The translations under genes and the position numbers were made by a program. Shown here one piece after another: positions 11,107 through 22,295 of a stretch of DNA of 64,000 nt. The DNA comes from Morinoia aosen (Eukaryota > Arthropoda > Malacostraca > Amphipoda > Talitridae). The stretch covers positions 32,045,422 through 32,109,421 of the forward strand of contig CM059570.1 of assembly GCA_030386875.1 (NCBI GenBank). Reading direction: 5' to 3'. How positions within the stretch are numbered: the stretch's first letter is position 1; every line of letters starts with the position of its first letter. The notes under the pieces were generated by a model. That model made no database searches. It saw nothing but the letters and a program-made list of their open reading frames with translations, and had not been told where the DNA came from.

Positions 11107-12227
11107 TTAAGGGGATCATCTCAAGATTTTGACTATTTTCATCCGATTCGTTTGAAATTTGGCCAGTATATGTATTTGTTGAAAGTGAACTTTTTTTACT
11201 CATGTAAATTTCTCGCTTTAGGCCTTATTTTTTTACGATAGATTAGTTTTTTGGTACGTTTTTATGGATATTTCAAAAGAGGACTCATTGAGTTTCGATG
11301 TTAGAACAAAACCAAAGACAGTTTTAGAATCCTTGAAGCATTTCTAACAAAAGTACAGAAGACAATTGGAACATTTGAAAAAAATTTGTTTTAAGCGATA
11401 TTTTATCATCACATCAAAAATACATTATTTTTTTATTTCAAGCTGTATAATTTTTTTTCTCAAATTTGGAAAAAAGCTTCTGTACTTTTGTTGGAAATGT
11501 TCCAAGGATTCTAAAACTGTCTTTGATTTTGTTCTAGCATCAAGACTCAATGACGAGTCCTCTTTTGAATGTTGAAAGTTGAAGGTTTTGGGTATCAAGC
11601 AAAAAAAATTTGTTATAGTGTAATATAATAGACAATTTATGTAATTGAATGCTGTTTTCATTTTTATTTCTATAATCTCCATGTATAACTTTATATTCAC
11701 ACTGTAAATTGTAATTTACCAAAAAACAAAAAAAAATTTTTTCATATAAAAATTATGAAATTTTATATTTGTAGTCTGATTCTTATGGAATTTGACTATT
11801 ACATGTAACTTTTGAAAAGAAACACAATTTCACCTATTCATTTTTTCCATTCAGGCCTTAGTTTTTGACAAAATTTGACATATTGGTTTGTTAGTTCATT
11901 TGTATTGATATATATTTCAAATGAATAGAACTCATTGAGTTTTTAACTAGAACAAAACCAAAGACAGTTTTAGAAACCTTGAAGAATTGTAAACAAAGTT
12001 ACGGTTTCATATTTTTTCCATTTCCCGTTTTGTTTTTATATGGGGTCGAAAATTCAGGATTTTTAGTCCTCTTACTAACCCACCACCCCCCACCCCCTCG
12101 GGAGGGGGATCTAGTCTCCGTAGCGCCATAAAATTTTAGGGTCGAATATTCCACCACCTAAGGGTGCTTTTCCAACAACAAAACAAAAAAAGCTCACCGG
12201 ACCGACAGGGGCCTGTGATCCCCTTAG
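11107..12227 (+). mobile_element. Family E element, E1 (1.1 kb)
   Basis: TTAA-ggggatcatctc on the left, gcctgtgatcccc-TTAG on the right. Near the right end sit a C/G stem (accccctcgggagggggat), gcgccataaaattttagg and a block shared with E2 and E3. Contains the motif 'tagaacaaaaccaaagacag' in both orientations. No coding region. Confidence 0.72.
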
Positions 12228-13539
12228 AGGGATCATCCGGGTTTGAGACCTTTTTTCGTCCGATTCGTTTGAAAATTGGCCACTATATGTCTTTTGTGAA
12301 AGTAAACCTTTTTCACTCATGTCATTTTTTTCGATTTAGGCCTTAGTTTTTTTTTGACGAAAAATGTGTTTTTGGTATATTTTTCAAATTGGGACTCCTT
12401 CAGTTTTGATGCTAGAACAAAAAGAAAGACAGTTTTAGAACCCTTGGAACATTTCTAACAAACGTTCGTTCTGTTTATTTTCAAATTCAAATTTTTTCTA
12501 TTTTTTCAAAATTTTTGGAAATTTCAAAAATCAGCAACGATTTTTTGGGTTTAGAGCTATATATTTCTTCAAAGAATTTGAATTTGAAAATGAACAGAAC
12601 GAACGTTTGTTAGAAATGTTCCAAGGATTCTAAAACTGTCTTTGGATTTGTTCTAGCATCAAAACTCGAGAACTAGTCCCAGGATGAATGTTGAAATTTC
12701 GAAGTGTTGGGTATAAGCAAAAAAAAATTTGTGTTGAAGCGTAATATAATGAACAATTGATGTAATTGAATGCAGTTTTAGGTTTCTATTTCGATACTTT
12801 CCATACATAACTTCATATTCAAACTGTGAATTTTGATTTCAAAAAAATTAAAAAATTTTCCTTTTTTATGAAAAAAAATCATTTCTTTCTTTTTTCAGTC
12901 TGATTCTTATGAAATTTGACTATGATATGTAACCTTTGAAAAGAAACACAATTGATTCTATTAATTTTTTTGATTCAGGCCTTAGATTTTGCAAAAATTT
13001 GACATATTGGTTTTTAGGTATTGATATTTCACTAATATTGACATTTCAAAATGGGACTCCTCCTTCAGTTTTGATGCTAGAACAAAAAAAATGCAGTTTT
13101 AGAATCCCTGGAACATTTCTAACACACTCACGTTCGGCTTTTTTCCATTTCCCATTTGTTCTCTTTTTATATGGGGTCAAAATCGGGAAAATTGAAAGAT
13201 TTTGGGTGCTTTTCATTGATATTGATATTTCAAAATGGGACTCCTTCTTCAGTTTTGATGCTAGAACAAAAAAATGCAGTTTTAGAATCCCTGGAACATT
13301 TCTAACACACTCACGTTCGGCTTTTTTTCCATTTCCCATTTGTTTTCTTTTTATATGGGGTCAAAATCGGGAAAATTGAAATATTTTGGTCCCTTAACCC
13401 TCCTCCCAGGAGGGGGGGAATTATTGTCGTAGTGCCATAAAATTTTAGGAACAAATAGTCCACCAACTGAGGGTCCTTCTACAACAAAAACATGCAAAAT
13501 GACCATGACATCGCAAGGGCCCCCGGATGATCCCTTTAA
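12224..13539 (+). mobile_element. Family E element, E2 (1.3 kb), abutting E1
   Basis: TTAG-agggatcatccggg on the left and cccggatgatccct-TTAA on the right, perfect inverted ends. Internal inverted arms 12403-12493 / 12574-12667. Carries a ~185-bp internal tandem duplication (13044-13185 and 13230-13380 both start near aaaatgggactcct). Shares one junction tetranucleotide with E1. Confidence 0.75.
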
Positions 13540-13885
13540 AGAAACTTGCTGCAATCGAGCGAGTAAAAAGTCGCTGAGGAGATACTCGTTTGACCATAGG
13601 TGATGTGTGAGGTTGCTTCCGAAAATAGCTGCGTATGCTGACTTCGTGTCTGCTATAACAGTAACTGTAAGAACTGGCATAGATGTCTTATTTTCCAGTT
13701 TCAACGTATTTTGGATAGATGGTCGATTATTAACACGGATATTATCGAATACTCTTCATCTGAGGTAAAGCCGCAATTAAATGAACTGCGCTGATGAATC
13801 CTTACGGAGCGTTGTCAATAAAAAATTAATACAATCCACTAGATCCATGCTAAACTGTGACACTCAAATGAAAATTCAATTGCAG

Positions 13886-13985
13886 GTGAGCATTTAGTTT
13901 GGTAGTGAACATGGGTGTGAATGTGAAAGCTAAGAGTGGCAACGGGCTACTCGGTTCCGCTAAGCAGTTGTGCAAGTACTCGGCA
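13886..13985 (+). CDS. Candidate 5' coding exon of an unidentified gene
   Basis: An acceptor-like AATTGCAG ends at 13885; ATG at 13911 opens 25 codons (MGVNVKAKSGNGLLGSAKQL, then CKYSA) ending exactly at a strong donor GTAAGTAT (13986). Composition is less AT-rich than the flanks. A possible continuation is 14100-14128 (after CCAATAG, in phase, VRASFWAVD, donor GTGTGA). The protein is not recognised. Could be chance. Confidence 0.3.
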
Positions 13986-14128
13986 GTAAGTATTATTCAC
14001 TGTTCATTTCATCTCAGCAGGCAAACATGTTGGCGGGAAGATCTTTTGAAGAGCGAGCAATTGGGTCACTTTATCGTATTTTCTCTTGTGCTCCAATAGG
14101 TGCGTGCGAGTTTCTGGGCAGTTGACAG

Positions 14129-16728
14129 GTGTGACATTCGTCAACTTCGCTCTGACTTTCTCTTATAGGGACACGTTTGAATTTATTTTTACGTTTTAGG
14201 TGTCATGTGAGGAGCGGAGCTATAAAGGCCTTTTATGCGTACTTGAATGTTTTCAATACAAACTCACTCCAGTTTTATTGTCGTCATAAATATTTTCATC
14301 ATATGAAATAGAATTGATACTGAATCCAACATACGAACATTTTTTCTCCGAGAAATTTCTCACTATTATAGTCGAGTGCATGATACGTACCATATTGGTT
14401 TGTTCAAAAATCGAGCTCCTTTGCTGTGGATGCATGTATTCGCACTTTCTTTTAAACGGAAAACATTCAGTTACTCTATTACACACCACGACATGAGCGC
14501 ATTTCAACACTGAACTTTAGAATCAAGCCCGAAATTCGAGCAGTTATCTTCGTGTTTTCTGGGTTGGCCTGCAGAGCTGCCTGACTTCGCCGCCCCACGA
14601 AGACCATACGTTATCAAATTCACCAAGGGGCTTAACAGAAAAAGAAAAACAGTATATTTCCAAAAAGTTGATCCTAAAGTTCTATCCATTGGTATTTTAA
14701 ATTTCCTGACACAATTGGCCTCATATCTAATCGGTGGAAAAAATTATTTTTGTAATTTCTGTTCTACTGTAATCAACGGAGAGTAAAGCCATCAAAGTAT
14801 ACCATTTTAGTTCGCCGTAAGAAAAACATGAAAAGAGATAAAGCACACATCCAAGTGAAGAGGCTTGAAGACAAAATAAGTGTTCAATAAGCTGTAATAG
14901 TGGTTGAGTCATATGTCGCTTCAGAAATTTCTGTGCGTGAGAAATAATTCTTGACGTAGACGACTTAAATTCCGCACCATTCTTCAGTCAACATTGAACC
15001 ACCTCGCTTTTATTCAACAGTGTTCGTTTTACGCGTTCAAAAAGTGCGGAAGACGCAAATACATAGAATTAAATTACTTGCGTTTACTCCGGAGATTTAC
15101 TTGAGAGGCTGCAATCCCACACGTGAGTTGCATGAACACAAACACAGGTACATCCAAGTTTTCGACATTACGCCGATAGTTCCCTAAGCAATTTAACAAC
15201 GACCAAATACGCCCTTGTTTTTTGGGCAGATGCACTTGCTACCCGACACAGATTAACTCATAAGATTCATTCTATTATACTATATGAGTACATTCAATTT
15301 TCATTTCTCTTCCACGAGATTGAAACCCTTTATTTATGCTTTTCGATACAATGCTGTAATCATGAAGTGTTAGCCGTCCCCCCGTTTCGCAATGAAAAAT
15401 GCAGTAATTTCTGAGAAAAATGTGGTACAAGAAATGCAATTTAGTGTATTAAACGCAAAATCACTTTGAGTTTTAAATATTTATTTTTGACACAAAAAGT
15501 CTTAAGTTAATAGACAAACCAAAAGACGTAAACACTAGCTGTGGTGAGGGTTCAATTTGTGATAGAGAAAACAAAATCAGAATTATTCGTTTGAAAATTT
15601 TACTTCAGACTCGAAGACAGAAAGATTATAAATACTGTAAATTCTAATGAGAAATGCCATGGAGGATATGCTATTCTTACATTCACGTAAGAGCTAAGGC
15701 TTTCGCTTCGCCGGCAGTCGTAGACATTGCTGGAGGTAGAGTGGGTGGAAGTAAATGATTTTGCAACCAAATCTAAGCAATCGAAATTTTAAAATGTTGA
15801 AACTTTATTTCCGTGCATACATATCTGCAAGTACCCCGTAATTAGCTTAGGGAAATTGCTTTATCATTTAACAAAAACTTTTATCAGATTATCTACCGAA
15901 ATAACTCTAGTACTGAAGATTCCTTAGAGAGAGAAACGACTAAAATCTGTTGCACTAGGCTAACAAAAACACTTTATTCTATTATATGAAAACAAAAGCA
16001 AAATAGTTCCAAAAAGCATATAAGAAAGGAAGAAAAGCTTAACATTCGATTTTAAAAACTCCGTGACGTGAAATTTCTTATATCAAATAAGTCGTGGAAG
16101 TAAAGCAAAAGGTATTGCAATGCATAAGGCAGTGGTTGAATATCAAATACGAGCAATGTAATATAAATGTTTACAATGTATTGGTGAAAAATAAAAGACC
16201 TAGTAGACTCAAATGAGCTGACTGGAATACCGTTTTAAATGGTTTGAAACATTGAGAAAGAGTTGGCGTTACATAATTTATACAAAACATTGCATAACAC
16301 TCGCGTTTAAAATAAATAAACACATACGCAGAAGTAAAGTTCAATGCTTATTCAAAATACGTGAAAAAATGCGAGAGGTGATTGAGTTATAAATTCTATG
16401 TTCAGAATAAGCTTCTTTCTTATTTATTTGTATTTTGAGATACAGACACGTAGGATGCTCACCTGGGCAGCTATGAATCTCTTTTTAGAGCAGTGGGCCA
16501 GTATATTCATCTTATTTACTCAAATACGTAGTTCCTTTCGTTAAGAAATTTTATCTTGAATAGTCGCAAAGCGTTTAGTGAATTTAATCGTCATGATTTA
16601 CAATTTTCCGTTTTTTATATTCAAATAGAACACTCCATTCTGCTACATTAAACTCCCGACTGTAAAGAAAGGGTGAGGTCTTCACATTCTATAGTAAAAA
16701 AATGCGATGTATGTACAGATGTGGAAAT
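14129..16728. other. No gene seen
   Basis: AT-rich single-copy-looking DNA. Short open frames on both strands lack motifs and plausible splice context. Confidence 0.5.
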
Positions 16729-17104
16729 TTAACTACCCTTTCGATACTGACGGTACAAGTTAGAAACTCTTCATTTTTTCTAGCTTAGGAAATAGAAGAG
16801 AGCGGATTGCGACTTTGCGTTGCTGCATGGTGGTACTATCTAGTACCTCTCTGGCATTGATATCCAGCTCTATCTGGCTGCTCTAGCTTCCAAACAAAGA
16901 GTTACATCACAATTGTTTTTTTTTTCGCCATGGGTTCCCATAATACTGTCGGTACATATAAGTATCAATAAAAAATATTTTTTCATTTTATAAATTTAAT
17001 TGCTTCTATGAGCTATATACCTTTATGAACCTCAAATTTAACCATATTCAGCGTAAAAAGTATGAAAAAGTTGATTTTTTCAATTGTGGTATCGAAAGGG
17101 TTAA
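16729..17104. mobile_element. Family I TTAA element
   Basis: TTAA-ctaccctttcgatactg ... gtggtatcgaaaggg-TTAA. The inverted core CCCTTTCGATAC is perfect; the left end has three extra bases. 376 bp including both TTAAs, no coding capacity. Confidence 0.72.
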
Positions 17105-17187
17105 GCAAGGTAGAATAGAGAGATATTGTTGCATGTTATTCTCTACGACAGAGATGCAAAATAACAAGACGTTAGCGTTGAATTCTT

Positions 17188-17425
17188 TTATATTTTAAAA
17201 GATTTTGGTATGCTTGGCAAGCTTATTCCACAAAGAGCTCCAGAAACTGAGAGAACTTTTTGTCCCTGGTCAGATGAACAGTAACGAACAGAGACCTCAT
17301 TCCTCCAATTTTTTTTCGGAATATTGGGTAAAAGAAATATTACAACATCAGCATTACTCTGCTGGAGATAGAGAGACGAGATCACGTGTCGGGCTGTCAT
17401 AACGAGGAATCTTTCTGGCATTGGG
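17188..17425 (-). pseudogene. Short 3' fragment of the same retrotransposon family
   Basis: Minus-strand reading gives SSLYLQQSNADVVIF, then VRYCSSDQGQKVLSVSGALC, paralleling the C-terminus of the 55343-56076 copy (SSLYLPQSNAEIVCF, GQKALSISGALL). The WN-LP motif is damaged. Confidence 0.7.
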
Positions 17426-17584
17426 GTCCAGCCAAGTTTTTTAAAAGAGAGGTTGCACCATCGCGTTTCTTGAAATTACCTTTGCACGCCACTTTGGCCG
17501 CGAAGTTCATACATTTTTGCAATTTTTGGAGAGATAATGAGGTATGTCTCCTGAAACTAGAGTGCAATGGTCCAAAGGCGATAA

Positions 17585-17884
17585 TAAAGGTTAAAGGTTA
17601 ACATCGGCATCTTTGGGATGCTTTATTTCCAATCAAGCCTGATACATATGATCTTAGCATTGGTTTTTCAAATGTCTTACAACTAACCCTATATATAGGA
17701 CACCATGACGGTTCCCCCGTAAAGCCGGTACCCATTTCCGACACCTGGGTTGAGTGGGGTATTGTGCAGGAGCTTTCCCTTATACCCAACGGGGAAAATC
17801 TCTGCGCCAGCGCCGGGATACGAACCCGCGACTTCCAGCATGCAAGTCCGATCCCTTAACCGCTGTGCCACAGAGAGCACGAGC
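17585..17884 (-). mobile_element. tRNA-derived SINE, copy 1
   Basis: On the minus strand the head carries an A box (TGGCACAGCGGTTAAGG) and a B box (GGGTTCGTATCCC), followed by a ~200-bp body ending attggaaataaagcatc and a small hairpin (GCATC-CCAAA-GATGC). Confidence 0.88.
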
Positions 17885-19025
17885 AATAATAGCACGAGCA
17901 ATAATCAAGATTGAATCACCAATAACCTAGTTTTTCATTACCTGTGTTCTTAATACGAAGAAAAACATTTGTGTTTCGCTTATTCTGATGCAATTGTTTT
18001 CACATGTGGCTTGGAAGTCATGTGTTGGTCAAACCAAACACCAAGATTTTCCGTTGTCGACTGGCTCGATTTTATCGTCTCCAAGCGTTAGCGTGTTTTG
18101 ACAATTTTCTAATAGAATTTTTCATAAAAAATGCATTTTGCTTTACTAGCTTTAAGTTTAACGTTATTTTAGTCACACAACGATTTCGGGGACTTTAGAA
18201 TAATATCAGCGTTGATTTATGTTTCTTTTAAACGATGTTTTTTGTATGAGTTTTTTTATGCTCAACACGGTCGAACGCTTTGGAGAGATTAAGTAATAGT
18301 AAGAGAGATACATTTTGTTCGTCTACATCATTCCGTCTTATTCTGATGTTCAGTAAAGCATCTTGAGTACTGATTTTTTTCCTGTAAGCATATTGATTGA
18401 ATGAAGGCGTGATTCATCCATGTTAGACGGAAGCTGGTTTGTTTCTAATATTTAGGACATAACAGGTGAGGAGACTGTACGGTCTGTAATTTGATGCCAC
18501 ATAGATATCACCAAATTTGTCCGATGGCTTCATGATGGATAGTTACCACTAATCAGAAAATTTGTTTATGGCTAAATAGATGTATTCATTATCAAACAAA
18601 CCGGAAGTGCTCATAAAGAGAAGCTGTCTTTTATATATTGAATGCTAATACCATCATGTCCACCTGCTGTTGTATTTAGTTTGTATATTTTTTCCGTATC
18701 TCTATATCATTGACTGGCCTTGATCTCCATTTGTTTCTTGGTTTAGGGAATCAAACATTAAAAAATATTAACAAAAAACATAAAAAAAATAATAATAAAA
18801 CATTAGGGGATGTGGGGGGGTATGGAACGAACCTAGACACTTCATTGAAAACTTCCTCACCGACTTTTGAAAAGAAAGTATTAGAATCATTCACTGATTT
18901 TGAGGGGTTGTCAAAATAACTTTTACAGTCCGAGTTTTTACACTGGGCAAGTTCTGTAATGATTTCGCACGTTTTTTCGATTTCGTTTTGCCGCTAACAG
19001 TTCTGTGTAGAAATGGTCTTCTTTC
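17885..19025. other. No gene seen between SINE copies
   Basis: AT-rich. Open frames at 18004-18198 and 18710-18919 are low complexity or featureless. Confidence 0.5.
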
Positions 19026-19322
19026 GCTTAATAATAATAATAATGAAGGCATCTACAGATGCTTTATTTCCAATTTCAAGCCTGATACATATCACCTTGT
19101 ATATTGGATTTTGAAACGCCTTATAACTAACACCAGGACGCCATGACGCTTTCCCCCGGTCAAGACCGGTACCCATTTCAGATACCTGGGTGGAGTGGGG
19201 TATTGGGCTTGGAATTTTTCCCCTATACCCAACAGAGAAAATCGCCACCAACACCGGGACTCGAACCCGGGTCTGCCTGCGCGGAGGCAAGTTCGATAGT
19301 AGCACGGCTACGACGAGCACTT
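19026..19322 (-). mobile_element. tRNA-derived SINE, copy 2
   Basis: Same body as copy 1 with a better B box (GGGTTCGAGTCCC). The 3' hairpin is GCATC-TGTA-GATGC with an (ATT)n tail. The head differs more from copies 1 and 3 than the body does, suggesting a subfamily or head exchange. Confidence 0.85.
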
Positions 19323-22295
19323 TGTCAGCTTCGCTGACTTGTTTCCGAAAGATTTTTCTCGTGATGTTTGTGTAGGTTTCGAAGTATAATGTCTGATTTG
19401 TTCAGTTTGTACTCTGCATGTAATTATTTTTAACTCTGTTCAGCTCTTTTATCTCATCTGTTTTTCATTTAGCTTGTTTGGCTTAACTTTTTTTGTGGTG
19501 AAGGGAGCGCATTCATAAAGGCCTGATATGAATTTGTTATTAAAAAGCTAAACTTGTAAATTGACATCATCGGTGTTTACCGCGCATTGAAATCCGCTCC
19601 ATCTCTCAAATAGCTTTTCTTAAAATATTTCTGGGGTGTAGCAGTTTTTCACGCGATAGGTTATACGTTTTCTACATTATTGTTTAGACATTCTATCGAA
19701 TAGTGGTCTGAGAAGGAGGGTAAAGTCTTTTTGCTGAGTACTGCTTGTGGATTGTCTGTTTTTGCTAAACCTAGATGAGTGTAGGAAGTATGAAGTGTTA
19801 GTAATGCGCGTTTGTTTTTGAACTAGTTGCGACAAAATAAGTCCGTACAATATTTTACTTAGCTGACTGTTTTTTTTTACAGATCTGCGGTAAAGTCCCC
19901 GAAAACATGAAAACCTTTATGGCAAATGAGATCAATTTAAGCTTATTTCCAAAGAACTCTCATGTTGGACGCAGAGCTGCTGATGGGTGTCTGTAAAGAC
20001 TACTGATAATGAAATAATTTTGTTTGTTTACTTGAAAATTGAACTAAACCATTTCGCTCATCACATTTTTCTTCGATTGGACAGAGAAATGTTGAGTATA
20101 CGTCTGTAATGAAAATGCATGGACCACAACCTCTTTTATTCTTGACTCTGTCATAACGAGACAATGTGTACCCGGTGATATTGAAATATGAACTTTCAAC
20201 TCGTGAGTTGAACCATGTTTCAGTTACACATAACATCTCAATGTCACTAGTGATCAACATTACCCTTATTTCAACCATTCTATTATTGAGGCTGAGAACA
20301 TTTATAAGTTCTATTTGAAAATCATTTATATATATAAAGGCAGTTGTTCATTTGAGGCAGTGCACTTGCAAGGTCTAGCAGAGCATTTGGTATTAACCTT
20401 CCGTTCAGAGTTGCCAAGTTAACTGTTCGTGATGCCGGTCCCGGGTGAAAATTTCATTAGGCAAATGTTTTTTAGTCACAAAATTGAGGAAGGAGCATTA
20501 TGATTTTCATTACTCATTTTTACGAGGGCAATGCAGTGGTTGTGTTATAGATGAATGCTTTTCTGAGAACAATTTATCGAGGCATTTGAAGTAGGTGAAA
20601 TTGTTGTTTTTCGTACCCCATTTTCTTTTTCATCGAATATGTGAATTTGCATTCTTTTTACATTGGAAATTATTTGGAGTATGCCCCAACAGCATGATGA
20701 AGTCTTTTTATCGATCTATATATTAATTGATTAGTGGTTCGAGGTTGTCACTGTTGTTGTCTATTGTTTTGCGTATTTGTCCTTGAGTACAATAAAAAAA
20801 TAAGAGAAAAAACTTGGGAGCTATAAATTTGAGGGGTTTCCTGGAGAATATAAATAACTTAAAACGTTGGAGAGACACATGAAATTTTATCAAAATAATA
20901 GTTTTTCTATTTATATAAACTTTAATACTTTCTTGCGTGGATTCATTAAATCCAAGAATAGTTACAGGGTTAAAAAATTTGCGCTCGAATTATAGCAGAG
21001 TTGGAAAATATCATATGACTTTATTTTACGAGTATGTGTAAATTTCAAGTTTAGGTATTTGTTTCGTCGTGCGTACAATTAAATTCTGCACCGTGAATTT
21101 TCTTCTGTCATCGCGCCAACTAATTATTGACGTTCGGTTCAGGAATTCTTCTTCTGGTGAAGACAGCCGAGATTCGATCGCTGGAATGCGGTGCCTGGAG
21201 TGTGCTACCCGTAGACTTGCAGGGCTTGGCAGTAGCCGCTGGAACGCAAGTGAGGGTGGATGTCGATCAACGCCATTCCGGTCGCGTTCTGAACATACCC
21301 TCCTTTCATTTCTCATTCTCACTGTCATGTTAACATCAAAGTACTTTGTACCGATAACCTACTTATGTAGTAAATTTCTAATTTTTGATTCTTGCACAGA
21401 CTTTACTATGAATCTTTAAAGTTCATTTGACCTTTTTCACGTAGAAGATTATCGGTTAGCCGGCCTCTGCCACACTTTTAGTTGCTAAGATACTTGTAGA
21501 GAGTAAACTTTGAGATACCCTACTTCGTATAGCATACTGTCGCGTGTGTGAAAGTATGTATGCTTATGCCCCGCATGATATGCAAGCTCTATGCTGGGTA
21601 TAGAATATTGTTCCCTATTTTAGGCGATAAGAATCGTAGCATGATTTAACTAGCACTTTTGTAAAGCTGTAACTTCACCGTATTGAATTGAACCCTTGCC
21701 CCTGCCTTCTCTGCTTCTTATTGTTACTATAATTTGTTAGTTGAAATTTGCTGGTAGCACGTGAGATCCGTGCTGTGAAAACTGAAAAGCTAATTCTTGG
21801 TTAAAAAAGTGTGTATAAAATTGTAATGCGGTCACTGTCAAATACATTTAGTAGTTGTCATGTATTTGAAATATAGTTTTAGACCTTGAGACTCAATTAA
21901 TTAGATAATTTATTACCATCTTAATTCTATCTGAAAACACTTCGATACTGGGCCACGAATTACAGAAAGGAAATTATTAGTTATTTACTGTAGCATTCTT
22001 TGCGTTGTGGTGTGATCCTAAACTTGTATTCTGGAATCTAATAAGTTTTTGGAGTTTATTACCGTGTGGAGTTAGAGGAAATAATTGAAATTCTAAAAGC
22101 AAAAATTGTCAAGATGTTCGATTACAATGTACTTTATTCTGTAATCTGTAATTCAACATAGTTGCGAAGAATTTCAAATGGTGATTACCTGTTGTGATCA
22201 GTTCTCTGAAATTTCTATTTTTTGATTTATCGCGATATTTTCAGAATAGTTCTCTCAATAAAATTCATTTTTAAGAAGGTTCAACCTGGAATCAT
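19323..22295. other. No gene supported
   Basis: A locally GC-richer patch at 21140-21300, open in several frames and preceded by TTCAG (21138-21142), could be an exon of an unrecognised gene or an old repeat. The minus-strand stretch 20000-20278 (92 codons, with VTETWFN and ITGYTLSRYDR) looks like part of a non-LTR retrotransposon endonuclease, where a 'TETWL...GY...RxDR' pattern is usual. Otherwise nothing recognisable. Confidence 0.4.
20000..20278 (-). pseudogene. Probable endonuclease fragment of a non-LTR retrotransposon
   Basis: Minus-strand frame: DIEMLCVTETWFNSRVESSY, FNITGYTLSRYDRVKNKRGC, then GPCIFI. The spacing of 'l.vTETWl', 'i.GY...R.DR...rGG' matches the apurinic-type endonuclease domain of CR1/L2/Jockey-like elements. 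Here the second glycine of RGG is Cys, and the fragment is short. A relic. Confidence 0.7.

Noticed and set aside
12936-13379. 147-codon frame with two near-identical halves
   Set aside because: Lies inside family E element E2 and reflects an internal duplication of non-coding sequence.
19190-19320. Stand-alone tRNA gene
   Set aside because: A and B boxes are present, but the sequence continues into the SINE body shared with two other loci and does not fold as a complete cloverleaf with acceptor stem.
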